From Paenibacillus polygoni (GTDB taxonomy: Bacteria; Bacillota; Bacilli; Paenibacillales; Paenibacillaceae), in contig NZ_CP127162.1 in NCBI RefSeq assembly GCF_030263935.1, positions 1,125,501 to 1,189,500 on the forward strand: a stretch of DNA of 64,000 bases, in the 5' to 3' direction. This document shows, in pieces, positions 1-7,911 of the stretch. The notes beneath the pieces were generated by a model. That model had not been told where the DNA came from. It worked only from the letters and a program-made list of their open reading frames with translations, and did not search any database. Within the stretch, counting starts at the first letter, position 1. Each line of letters opens with the position of its first letter. A program made the position numbers and the translations under genes.

Positions 1-2
1 CG

Positions 3-2003
3 GAAGACCGGACAATCTCTTTTGATACCTTGCCTCAGGAGTACCCGGTATATGGCACGAGCGATTACCGCTCTCCGGCTTTTCAGCTTCGTCAGCCAAA
101 CGGTTCGACGGTAACTGAATTTTTGTACAAAGATCACCAAATTGTAAGCGGAAAGCCTGCATTATCGGGACTTCCAGCGACGTATACGGAGCAGGATACC
201 GAAGCGGATACGCTCATTGTGAAACTGGAAGATTCCGTAGCAGGAATCCAATTAGAGCTGACTTATACCGCATTTCAGGAATATGATGCGATCACACGCT
301 CGGCACGAGTGATCAATATAGGGGATGCTACAAACGAAATTGTACGTGCTTTAAGTGCGAGTATTGATTTTCCTCATGCGAACTACGAATGGCTGCAGCT
401 ATCAGGAGCTTGGACTAGAGAACGGAGTATTGTCCGCAAACCGCTCACTGTCGGCAATCAAAGTGTAGAAAGCCGTAGAGGTGCCAGCAGTCATCAACAA
501 AATCCGTTTGCAGCACTATTAAGTCCGAATGCAACAGAAGATACAGGCGAAGTCTACGGATTCAGTCTTGTATACAGCGGTAATTTCATAGCACAAGCAG
601 AAGTGGATCAGTTCCAAACGACACGTTTGTCCCTTGGCATTAACCCATTTGAATTTGGCTGGATTCTTGAGCCAGGCGAAGCTTTCCAGACACCGGAAGT
701 AGTTATGGTATACTCTGACGAAGGACTTGGCAAAATGTCTCAAACATACCACAAGTTATACCGGGAGCGTCTCGCAAGAGGACAGCACCGCGATCAGGAA
801 CGTCCGATTCTTGTTAATAACTGGGAAGCGACTTATTTTAACTTTACAGCGGACAAGATTGAAGACATTGCTCGCGCTGGGCAGGAACTTGGTATTGAAT
901 TATTCGTTCTTGATGATGGTTGGTTTGGACATCGGGATAATGACAACTCCTCATTAGGCGATTGGTTTGTTGATAAAAATAAACTGCCTGAAGGGTTAAA
1001 CAATCTGGCTGAGCGTGTAACGGAGACCGGGATGCAGTTTGGCCTGTGGTTTGAGCCGGAGATGGTATCTCCAGATAGTGATCTTTATCGTAATCATCCA
1101 GATTGGTGCCTGCATATTCCAAATCGTCGCCGTACCGAAGGCAGACAGCAGCTCGTCCTTGATATGTCCCGTAAAGGTGTACAAGACGAAATCGTGCGTA
1201 TGGTGTCGGACATTTTGGCAAGTGCTCCGATCACGTACGTAAAATGGGATATGAATCGAAGCATGACAGAAGTCGGTTCCGCTTTATTGCCGCCAGAAAA
1301 ACAGAAAGAAACAGCTCACCGCTATATGCTCGGTTTGTATGATGTGATGGAGCGAATTACTTCGAGATTCCCGCACATTTTATTTGAAAGCTGTTCCGGT
1401 GGAGGAGGCAGATTTGACCCAGGAATGCTGTTCTACATGCCGCAAACATGGACAAGCGATAATACCGATGCTGTATCTCGTATGAAGATTCAGTATGGAA
1501 CAAGTCTTGTATATCCGATTAGCTCTATGGGTTCTCATATCTCAGCTGTCCCTAATCATCAGGTTGGCCGGATTACCTCTCTTGAAACCCGCGGTCATGT
1601 GGCCATGTCCGGTAACTTTGGATATGAGCTGGATCTGACGTTATTTGATGAGAACGATAAGAAAACGGTGCAGGAACAGGTTGCTCTATATAAAGAGATT
1701 CGTAAGACCGTACAATTCGGTGTGTTCCATCGTCTGCTGAACCCGTTTGAAGGGAACGAAGCGGCATGGATGTTTGTCTCACCGGATGGGGAAGATGTGG
1801 TCGTATTCTACTTCCGTGTACTGTCCGAACCGAATGCTCCGCTGCAGCGTTTGAAGCTGAAAGGACTTGATCCTGAACGTGATTATGCTGCTGTAGATGG
1901 AGAAGGCGTATATAGCGGGGATGCCCTGATGTATGCCGGTATTTCCGTAGGAAATAAAGTGGGAGATTATCATAGCGAGATGTACCGTTTTAAACGCGTA
2001 TAG
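3..2003 (+). CDS. alpha-galactosidase, GH36 family (5' partial)
   Basis: Hydrolyses terminal alpha-1,6-galactose from raffinose-type sugars and galactomannans; probably cytoplasmic, as in other Bacillales members. The reading frame is open to the left window edge, so the true start lies outside; about 667 codons are visible against roughly 730 for the family. Family motifs are clear: KWDMNR, whose Asp (bases 1248-1250) is the expected nucleophile, and WTSDNTD, whose Asp (1458-1460) is the expected acid/base. FESCSGGGGR lies between them. The first in-frame start-like codon, TTG at 30, falls inside the conserved N-terminal beta-sandwich domain and is not the start. A terminator hairpin follows directly. 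GH36 assignment is confident; exact substrate is inferred. Confidence 0.93.
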   Translation, partial: EDRTISFDTLPQEYPVYGTSDYRSPAFQLRQPNGSTVTEFLYKDHQIVSGKPALSGLPATYTEQDTEADTLIVKLEDSVAGIQLELTYTAFQEYDAITRSARVINIGDATNEIVRALSASIDFPHANYEWLQLSGAWTRERSIVRKPLTVGNQSVESRRGASSHQQNPFAALLSPNATEDTGEVYGFSLVYSGNFIAQAEVDQFQTTRLSLGINPFEFGWILEPGEAFQTPEVVMVYSDEGLGKMSQTYHKLYRERLARGQHRDQERPILVNNWEATYFNFTADKIEDIARAGQELGIELFVLDDGWFGHRDNDNSSLGDWFVDKNKLPEGLNNLAERVTETGMQFGLWFEPEMVSPDSDLYRNHPDWCLHIPNRRRTEGRQQLVLDMSRKGVQDEIVRMVSDILASAPITYVKWDMNRSMTEVGSALLPPEKQKETAHRYMLGLYDVMERITSRFPHILFESCSGGGGRFDPGMLFYMPQTWTSDNTDAVSRMKIQYGTSLVYPISSMGSHISAVPNHQVGRITSLETRGHVAMSGNFGYELDLTLFDENDKKTVQEQVALYKEIRKTVQFGVFHRLLNPFEGNEAAWMFVSPDGEDVVVFYFRVLSEPNAPLQRLKLKGLDPERDYAAVDGEGVYSGDALMYAGISVGNKVGDYHSEMYRFKRV

Positions 2004-2029
2004 TCCGTTTTTATCATTGTTTTTTAGGA

Positions 2030-2077
2030 AAGACTGCAAAAGCTGCCTTAAGGTACTGCTGCGCAGTCTTTTTTTGC
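2030..2077 (+). terminator. terminator after alpha-galactosidase
   Basis: Arms AAGACTGC and GCAGTCTT, with a partly paired interior, are followed by a run of T. It lies 27 bases after the galactosidase stop codon. Confidence 0.75.
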
Positions 2078-2368
2078 CGTAAATACAGTAAATTGGCGCT
2101 TCAAAAGTGGAAATTGAGCCGAAGTTCTGTGATAATAAGATACATCCGCCTAAGGCGTGATATAGAGACCCGAGAAATGCTGGATGGGACAGACAGATTT
2201 CGTGTACGATATACTTTTCTGGGGCGTATTCTTAAATAAATAGAAATCGAAGTGCGTGCAGTTATTGCAAGCAACTTCGAACTAATCTAAAAAATATGTG
2301 CTTTATAAAAAAAGAAAATTGGACGTCTCTTATTCTTTTGCGTGATGTTGTAAATGCAGTGCTACTGA
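2078..2368. other. intergenic stretch with one hairpin
   Basis: No convincing reading frame. A hairpin with arms TCGAAGT and ACTTCGA (about 2248-2281, inner TGCA/TGCA pairing) is the only structure seen. It leads into the palindromic repeat pair. Confidence 0.4.
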
Positions 2369-2535
2369 GCAGACGGCAGCGAAGTAACAAATGAATTCCA
2401 AGAAGCGAAGCGTCCGCCTTTGTGATAGGAGTTGTACCACTGAGTTCATAGGATAAAAAACTCCAATCACAACAGCGGTCATGGAATCATTTGTGTACGC
2501 AGCGGCTATTTTCGTTAGCGCAGTTTGTCACTGCA
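2369..2535. repeat. palindromic repeat, copy 1
   Basis: First of two near-identical direct copies beginning GCAGACGGCAGCGAAG and ending GTCACTGCA. Internally it is an imperfect palindrome: TTGTGATAGGAGTT (2420-2433) faces AACTCCAATCACAA (2459-2472) with one mismatch. Outer arms CAAATGAATTCC and GGAATCATTTG also pair approximately. No reading frame is present. It looks like a REP- or MITE-like intergenic element, or a structured RNA. Confidence 0.85.
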
Positions 2536-2554
2536 TAGTGCACTTTGCATAAAG

Positions 2555-2722
2555 GCAGACGGCAGCGAAGTAACAAATGAATTCCGAGAAGCGAAGCGTC
2601 CGCCTTTGTGATTGGAGTTGTACCACTGAGTTGATAGGATAAAAAACTCCAATCACAACAGCGGTCATGGAAATCATTTGTGTACGTAGCGGCTATTTTC
2701 GTTAGCGCAGTGTGTCACTGCA
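2555..2722. repeat. palindromic repeat, copy 2
   Basis: Second direct copy, starting 186 bases after copy 1 with only a handful of substitutions and one inserted A. Its central stem is perfect: TTGTGATTGGAGTT (2606-2619) pairs with AACTCCAATCACAA (2645-2658) across a 25-base loop. The change from A to T relative to copy 1 restores pairing, which suggests selection on structure. It ends 57 bases before tex. Confidence 0.85.
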
Positions 2723-2779
2723 GAGTTCATCATGCAACGGAATCAGAGCGGGTAATCCATAGAAGAAAGAGGGATTTTT

Positions 2780-4993
2780 TTGTCAGAGCTATCCGCAGTT
2801 GAATTGAACGATGAGAAACTGAAGAAAGAACAGGAAGAGCGTATTGTTAATCAAGTTGCCAAAGAACTGTCGCTTTCATTAAAGCAGGTAAAAACAACGG
2901 TATCCTTGCTGAACGAAGGGAATACAATTCCTTTTATCGCAAGGTACCGTAAAGAAATGACAGGCGAGCTGGACGAGAATGTGCTGCGTCTGATTGAAGA
3001 AAGAACGGTCTATCTTCGCAATCTGGAAGATCGCAAAGTGGAAGTCATTCGCATTATTGAAGAGCAGGGCAAACTGACGGAGGAACTAGCGAAATCAATC
3101 AAACAAGCGGTCAAACTACAAGAAGTAGAAGATTTGTACCGTCCTTATCGTCAAAAACGTAAAACCCGTGCGAGTGTAGCTAAAGAAAAAGGGCTTGAGC
3201 CATTGTCCGAGTGGATCTGGAATCAGCCAAAACAAGGAAATGTAATGGAAGAAGCTGCTCGATATGTGAACGAAGAGCTTGGAGTAGATAGTGCAGATAC
3301 GGCGCTGCAAGGCGCAAAGGATATACTAGCTGAGAATATCGCTGATGATGCATCCATTCGTTCCTGGGTAAGAAGATATACACTGGATCACGGGATGCTG
3401 ACTTCGGAAGCGAAGGATAGCGATGTGGAATCCGTATATGAGAATTACTATGACTACCGAGAACTCGCAAAAAAAATGCCGCCGCATCGTATCCTTGCGA
3501 TTAACCGCGGAGAACGTAAAGGAATATTGAAAGTGGGTCTCGATGTAAATGCAGATCCGGTCCATAACTATATTGGCCGTCAGATATTAAAACCATCATC
3601 GGTTGTCAGCGACATCCTTGAGAATGTAATTGTGGATGCTTATAAGCGTCTCATCGCTCCTTCTATTGAAAGAGAAGTTCGTACAGAACTGACGGAAAAA
3701 GGTGAAGCACAGGCCATCTCGATTTTCTCTGGTAATCTGCGCAGCTTGCTTTTGCAGCCGCCAATTCCAAATAAACGTGTACTTGGCGTCGATCCTGCTT
3801 ACCGGACTGGCTGTAAACTCGCGGTTGTTGACGAAACAGGAAAACTGTTAGAGGTAGCTGTAACGTATCCGACACCGCCAAATAATAAGAAGCAGGAAGC
3901 ATTAGCTAAGTTTAAAGAGCTGATCAATAAATATGATATTGAACTGATTGTCATTGGTAATGGGACAGCTTCCCGTGAAACCGAGCAATTTGTAGCGGAA
4001 GTTATGCAGGAGATCGGAGATCCTAAACTTGCTTATCTGATCGTGAATGAGGCAGGGGCAAGTGTATACTCTGCTTCCAAGATTGCGCAGGAAGAATTCC
4101 CTGATCTGGACGTAGCAGAGCGCAGTGCTGCTTCCATTGCCCGCCGGGTTCAAGATCCACTGGCTGAACTTGTGAAGATTGATCCAAAAGCCATTGGTGT
4201 AGGTCAATACCAACACGATGTATCTCAAAAACATCTGGAGGAGAGTCTGAAAGCCGTTGTAGAATCTGCCGTTAACCATGTTGGCGTAGATGTGAATACA
4301 GCTTCTCCTTCGCTGTTATCTTATGTAGCGGGAATAAACTCCACGATTGCTAAAAATATTGTGAAATACCGTGAAGAGAACGGTAGATTTTCTTCTCGTA
4401 AAGAACTGCAAAAAGTACCGCGTCTGGGCGCGAAGACATTTGAACAATGTGCTGGGTTTATGCGTATTTCGGAAGGGGATAACCCGCTGGATAAAACAGC
4501 AATTCACCCGGAGTCTTACTCTGTAGTTGACCGTGTCTTTGCAGAACTCAAAGTGGACCTGGATAAACTGGGTACCGAAGAACTGACACGGATCTTGGAA
4601 GAACAAAGCGCGCAAGAGCTTGCTGACAGAGTAGAAGTCGGTCTGCCGACACTGCGCGATATTCTTGAGAACTTACAGCGTCCGGGCCGTGACCCGCGTG
4701 AAGAGTTGCCGCTTCCTATTTTCCGTACCGATGTACTGAAGATTGAAGATCTGGAACCGGGAATGGAGCTGCAAGGGACAGTTCGTAATGTAATTGACTT
4801 CGGTGCCTTTGTAGACATTGGCGTAAAAAGTGATGGACTCGTTCATATCTCCCAGCTTAGCAACGGATTTGTTAAGCACCCAATGGATGTGGTATCCGTA
4901 GGAGATAATGTAACGGTATGGGTGCTTGACGTGGATTTGAAAAAAGGCCGCGTTGCTCTCACGATGAAGGACCCAAATCAAAACAAACAGTAA
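2780..4993 (+). CDS. tex: Tex-family RNA-binding transcription accessory protein
   Basis: Cytoplasmic nucleic-acid-binding protein of the Tex/YdcI family, 737 residues, which is normal. Order of domains: N-terminal helical Tex domain opening with the family sequence NEGNTIPFIARYRKEMTG, a YqgF/RNase H-like fold from about residue 333 (VLGVDPAYRTGCKLAVVD), helix-hairpin-helix repeats (SYVAGINSTIAKNIVKYRE and KVPRLGAKTFEQ), and a C-terminal S1 domain from about 655 (GTVRNVIDFGAFVDIGVKSD). The start is TTG, chosen because AAGAAAGAGGG sits at the right distance and the N terminus matches the family. The tex, cmpA, SprT, tRNA order is typical of Bacillales. Confidence 0.96.
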   Translation: MSELSAVELNDEKLKKEQEERIVNQVAKELSLSLKQVKTTVSLLNEGNTIPFIARYRKEMTGELDENVLRLIEERTVYLRNLEDRKVEVIRIIEEQGKLTEELAKSIKQAVKLQEVEDLYRPYRQKRKTRASVAKEKGLEPLSEWIWNQPKQGNVMEEAARYVNEELGVDSADTALQGAKDILAENIADDASIRSWVRRYTLDHGMLTSEAKDSDVESVYENYYDYRELAKKMPPHRILAINRGERKGILKVGLDVNADPVHNYIGRQILKPSSVVSDILENVIVDAYKRLIAPSIEREVRTELTEKGEAQAISIFSGNLRSLLLQPPIPNKRVLGVDPAYRTGCKLAVVDETGKLLEVAVTYPTPPNNKKQEALAKFKELINKYDIELIVIGNGTASRETEQFVAEVMQEIGDPKLAYLIVNEAGASVYSASKIAQEEFPDLDVAERSAASIARRVQDPLAELVKIDPKAIGVGQYQHDVSQKHLEESLKAVVESAVNHVGVDVNTASPSLLSYVAGINSTIAKNIVKYREENGRFSSRKELQKVPRLGAKTFEQCAGFMRISEGDNPLDKTAIHPESYSVVDRVFAELKVDLDKLGTEELTRILEEQSAQELADRVEVGLPTLRDILENLQRPGRDPREELPLPIFRTDVLKIEDLEPGMELQGTVRNVIDFGAFVDIGVKSDGLVHISQLSNGFVKHPMDVVSVGDNVTVWVLDVDLKKGRVALTMKDPNQNKQ

Positions 4994-5059
4994 TCGTTCG
5001 TAAGGACAGCAACAGCCGATGATGAGAATGAAGTTTCTGATTCACCGGCTGGCAGCTGT

Positions 5060-5203
5060 TTATAGGTCAGTTTCATTCGTCATACTATATTGAGCGCCTG
5101 GGCGATTGCGATAGAAGAACCAGCATTCGTTCAGCAGCCGAATTTGCCGGCGATCTTTCTTATGGAAAGCACGCATGAGTTGGTTACTAAGCCATTGGGG
5201 CAT
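5060..5203 (-). CDS. cmpA: cortex morphogenetic protein CmpA
   Basis: A 47-codon gene too short for most gene finders. The product begins MPQWLSNQLMRAFHKKD and continues RRQIRLLNECWFFYRNR, which matches the CmpA family; in Bacillus subtilis CmpA works with ClpXP to degrade SpoIVA in cells with defective spore envelopes. A strong ribosome site, GGAGGAGGG, lies 8 bases upstream of the ATG at 5203. It is encoded opposite and just after tex. The last ten residues (about QYSMTNETDL) extend beyond the length I remember for the B. subtilis protein. Its presence supports an endospore former. Confidence 0.88.
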   Translation of the reverse strand: MPQWLSNQLMRAFHKKDRRQIRLLNECWFFYRNRPGAQYSMTNETDL

Positions 5204-5282
5204 AGGGGAATCCCTCCTCCGTAGGTTCATTTCTGTACGTTAGCATATGGGGAGAGGACCCGTATTGTGCCCGTTCACATGA

Positions 5283-5328
5283 AAATAACCGTTCTACAAG
5301 GATTGTAGGACGGTTATTTGTGTTTTTT
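5283..5328. terminator. bidirectional terminator
   Basis: Arms AAATAACCGTTCTACA and TGTAGGACGGTTATTT form a 16-pair stem with one G-U pair, followed by T-rich sequence. On the minus strand it directly follows the stop of the 5328-5696 gene. Confidence 0.8.
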
Positions 5329-5696
5329 TATAGTGGATGTTGTAGAGTAATTTCTTCTTCTTCGTACCATTGTTCGAGCTGTGCCTGAAGGGCACGGATT
5401 TCGGTTAGCAGGGCGATCAGAGGATAGTGTTCTTCTTTTACAGCTGCAAAGGATTTCTCTAGATCGTTAATATAGGCAAGACCTTGTGTAATCACATAGC
5501 GTTCTTCCAAAAGGTCCAGCTGATCACATTCAGCAATGGCTCTAGGAAGGGCAGGTACAATATCAGCGGTCAGCTTATCGATTTCTTTATTCAGACGAAG
5601 ATTCAGTGCGCTGAGCTGATAAGCATAATCGGAAGGCATTTCCACAAATTCTAACTGATCGGCATGTTGCAGAATAACGTATCGCATTTTCGACAT
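5328..5696 (-). CDS. conserved hypothetical protein, helical, acidic C terminus
   Basis: Encodes about 122 residues beginning MSKMRYVILQHADQLEFVEM. I do not recognise a named domain. The sequence is predicted mainly helical, with Glu- and Leu-rich heptad-like stretches and an acidic end (EQWYEEEEITLQ). No signal peptide or membrane segment is visible. The open frame reaches further upstream to 5777, but GGGGAG before the ATG at 5696 favours the shorter form. It is transcribed divergently from the SprT-like gene, about 100 bases away, and ends in a terminator. The function is unknown. Confidence 0.7.
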   Translation of the reverse strand: MSKMRYVILQHADQLEFVEMPSDYAYQLSALNLRLNKEIDKLTADIVPALPRAIAECDQLDLLEERYVITQGLAYINDLEKSFAAVKEEHYPLIALLTEIRALQAQLEQWYEEEEITLQHPL

Positions 5697-5801
5697 ACGT
5701 GCATTTCTCCCCTTTAGTTCGGTCGGTGGTTCCTTGACAGTGTATCCCAAGGTATACTTACAATCAAGTAGAAACAATGAAAGAAAGAGAGCTGAGCATA
5801 T

Positions 5802-6281
5802 ATGAACTCCATGACGAATGAAGAACTGCAGACATGGATAGAGCGCATCTCAATCGAAAGTTTTGGCGTTCCATTTCAGCATGAAGCCGTATTTAACAGC
5901 AGGCTGACGACGACAGGCGGAAGATACATGCTTCGCAGCCACCGGATTGAGATTAATCCGCATCAGCTTGAGGCTTACGGCAAAGAAGAGGTAGAGAAGA
6001 TTATTAAGCATGAACTATGCCATTATCATCTACATATACGAGGGAGAGGTTATCGTCATCGCGACCCTGAATTTAAACAGCTTCTAGCTAAAGTGGGTGG
6101 AAGTCGTTTCTGTCAGTCCTTGCCGGATGGAAAAGGCAGGAGAACCCTGCCCTATAAATATAAGCTTGTCTGCCAGAAGTGCGGGCAAACGTATCAGCGT
6201 AAGCGTAAGGTAGATGTTAAAAAGTATCGGTGCGGCAGATGCAGCGGTCCGCTTGCCATGTCGGAGATAAGTACTCCCTAA
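5802..6281 (+). CDS. SprT-like zinc metallopeptidase family protein
   Basis: A 159-residue SprT-family protein, as found beside tex in Bacillales. The zinc site HELCHYH starts near residue 70, preceded by the conserved region where HRIEINPHQL is typical. The C terminus carries a zinc-ribbon pattern, CQKCGQTYQRKRKVDVKKYRCGRC, with two CxxC pairs. SprT proteins resemble the protease core of eukaryotic Spartan, but their bacterial substrates are unknown. The start could be the first ATG or the one four codons in; GAAAGAGAG lies upstream. Its stop codon is followed at once, in the same frame, by a permease gene remnant. Confidence 0.9.
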   Translation: MNSMTNEELQTWIERISIESFGVPFQHEAVFNSRLTTTGGRYMLRSHRIEINPHQLEAYGKEEVEKIIKHELCHYHLHIRGRGYRHRDPEFKQLLAKVGGSRFCQSLPDGKGRRTLPYKYKLVCQKCGQTYQRKRKVDVKKYRCGRCSGPLAMSEISTP

Positions 6282-6287
6282 TCAAGC

Positions 6288-6490
6288 ATGATTCCAACCA
6301 TAGATCGTATGAAGACGGTAGGGATTGTTCAGCTTCTCGGTATGATGACAGGGATGATTATAGCCGGTGCAGATCCAGTAGAAGCGGTAAAGTGTCAAAT
6401 GCTTATTGTGTTTCTTTTACAAGTTATGCAGAAGCAATTACGGCAATTACATTGTCACTGCTGAGTTTAAATCGTGGTGTACAGCAGATA
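6288..6490 (+). pseudogene. remnant of FetB/YbbM-type ABC permease, C-terminal end
   Basis: Reading from 6288 gives MIPTIDRMKTVGIVQLLGMM, then TGMIIAGADPVEAVKCQMLI, which matches the highly conserved C-terminal region of UPF0014/FetB metal-export permeases (typically IPTIDxMKTVGIVxLPGMMTG). After about base 6420 the match moves to another frame, where SYAEAITAITLSLLSLNR resembles the last membrane helix. The N-terminal three quarters are absent and no partner ATPase (FetA) is nearby. It follows the SprT stop codon in the same frame. This is a broken, truncated gene, seen directly; how it arrived is unknown. Confidence 0.75.
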
Positions 6491-6513
6491 TAAGAGTTAA
6501 GAAAATTTGATGC

Positions 6514-6542
6514 TTGACTCTTATTTAATTTTTTGATAAATT
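6514..6542 (+). promoter_or_regulatory. promoter for tRNA-Asn/tRNA-Ser
   Basis: TTGACT (6514-6519), a 17-base spacer and TAAATT (6537-6542) lie 15 bases before tRNA-Asn. Confidence 0.6.
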
Positions 6543-6557
6543 ATATATAGTTAATGT

Positions 6558-6633
6558 TCCCTGATAGCTCAGTTGGTAGAGCACTCGACTGTTAATCGAG
6601 TTGTCACAGGTTCGAGCCCTGTTCGGGGAGCCA
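6558..6633 (+). tRNA. tRNA-Asn (GTT)
   Basis: 76 bases, full cloverleaf. Anticodon loop CTGTTAA sits between CTCGA and TCGAG; acceptor TCCCTGA pairs with TCGGGGA; CCA is encoded. Confidence 0.97.
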
Positions 6634-6639
6634 TTCTTT

Positions 6640-6728
6640 GGAGAGATACCCAAGTGGCTATAAGGGGACCCTCTGCTAAGGGGTTAGACTGCGTAAGCGG
6701 TGCGAGGGTTCGAATCCCTCTCTCTCCG
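6640..6728 (+). tRNA. tRNA-Ser (GCT)
   Basis: Long-variable-arm tRNA with anticodon loop CTGCTAA and acceptor GGAGAGA/TCTCTCC. CCA is not encoded. Confidence 0.96.
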
Positions 6729-6744
6729 TTCGAAGAACAATAGG

Positions 6745-6768
6745 AAAGCCCGTTAGGGCTTTTTTTGT
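6745..6768 (+). terminator. terminator after tRNA-Asn/Ser
   Basis: AAAGCCC GTTA GGGCTTT followed by a T run. Confidence 0.85.
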
Positions 6769-6794
6769 TGTCTATATTTTGGGATGATTGTTTG

Positions 6795-6925
6795 TATTCG
6801 AGAAGTTACATATTTGAGATTTAGTTATTCGAGCATTACATATTCGAGCATTACATATTTTAATTTTAGAATTAAAGATCTATATTCTAGAATTTTAGAT
6901 CTATATCCTAGAATTTTAGAACGGG
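6795..6925. repeat. AT-rich short direct repeats
   Basis: Three copies of a TATTCGAG-x-ATTACATATT-like unit (about 6795-6861) are followed by two copies of GATCTATAT[T/C]CTAGAATTTT (from about 6878). The open frame 6784-6969 that spans them has repeated low-complexity content and no ribosome site, so I do not call it a gene. Confidence 0.6.
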
Positions 6926-6986
6926 TAATTTTCGTTTTTGAATGTGGTGATACGAATGTAACTTTATAAAACGGCATTATTTATAA

Positions 6987-7026
6987 AATAGAGCGCATGG
7001 AATTTGGAATCCATGCGCTCTATTAT
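6987..7026. terminator. terminator for the Cof/DeoR operon
   Basis: A perfect 15-pair stem, AATAGAGCGCATGGA against TCCATGCGCTCTATT, with an 8-base loop, just downstream of the minus-strand phosphatase gene. Confidence 0.8.
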
Positions 7027-7041
7027 TATTTTATCTACCGA

Positions 7042-7911
7042 TTATTCGCCGGCAGTTTTTTTTAATTTCCGTTCAATGGCGTAAGCGACGCCATGTTCTG
7101 TATTTTTTAAGGTAACTTCTTTAGCAAGTTCCTTGATCTTGGGATTTGCATTACCCATAGCAACTGAATGGCGGACTATGGATAGCATCGACACATCGTT
7201 AAAGCTGTCCCCGATCGCCATTGTCTCTTCCATGGATACTCCAAGACGAGATGCCAGTTTACTTAGCGCGTTGCCTTTGGATGCTTCGGGGTGTTCTACC
7301 TCAAAATTATGGTCTGCCGAAATGACCATGGCTACATTCTTGTCGTTTCGGAACTGAGCTCGGCCTTTCTCCAGTTTCTCAGGGTCAAAAGAAAGTGAAA
7401 GAATATTGTAAATTTCAGCACTCTCAGGGATGTTGCGGTAACTCGGAATACGGACAATACCCGTTTGTTCATATTGTTTTTCTGCGAGCTTTAGCAAACG
7501 ATCCATACTTTCTTCCGGGTTCGCACTAAGGGCACGGTCAATTTCGATAGACATGAGTTGATGTCCTTGATTGGGAGAATAGATTGCTTGATCGGTGAGC
7601 ACCTCATAATAAAATTCGTTTGCTTCCAGCCATTCGAGTATGCTAAATGCAATCTCTCGATCCATAGGAATGGATTCGATTTTATTTTCGTTTTCATCAT
7701 GGGTGGTTGCTCCGTTAGCTGCAATAACGGGGGTAACAAGCTCTGCTTTTTTACACAGGGCTCTTACATCAGCGTGGGCTCTTCCTGTAGCGATGACTAC
7801 ATGGACCCCGTTATTTTGGGCAAAACGAATGGCATCTGCATTCTCGGAACTAATCTGACTTTCGGTATTCAGCAGTGTTCCATCTAAATCAATCGCAATA
7901 AGTTTAATCAT
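7042..7911 (-). CDS. Cof-type HAD-IIB phosphatase
   Basis: Cytoplasmic phosphatase of the Cof/YidA family acting on small phosphorylated metabolites, 289 residues. Visible HAD motifs: motif I DLDGTLLNTE near the N terminus (DxDGT), motif II in VIATGR, motif III Lys in the C-terminal part, and motif IV GDSFNDVSML. The type IIB cap lies between. A ribosome site AGGAGGAATTATC precedes the ATG, and the start overlaps the stop of the upstream DeoR gene by 4 bases, so the two are translated as one operon. The exact substrate is unknown; pairing with a DeoR regulator suggests a sugar phosphate. Confidence 0.9.
   Translation of the reverse strand: MIKLIAIDLDGTLLNTESQISSENADAIRFAQNNGVHVVIATGRAHADVRALCKKAELVTPVIAANGATTHDENENKIESIPMDREIAFSILEWLEANEFYYEVLTDQAIYSPNQGHQLMSIEIDRALSANPEESMDRLLKLAEKQYEQTGIVRIPSYRNIPESAEIYNILSLSFDPEKLEKGRAQFRNDKNVAMVISADHNFEVEHPEASKGNALSKLASRLGVSMEETMAIGDSFNDVSMLSIVRHSVAMGNANPKIKELAKEVTLKNTEHGVAYAIERKLKKTAGE

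Noticed and set aside
6784..6969. 61-codon frame over AT-rich repeats
   Set aside because: The predicted product is repetitive, there is no ribosome site, and the sequence is explained by direct repeats.
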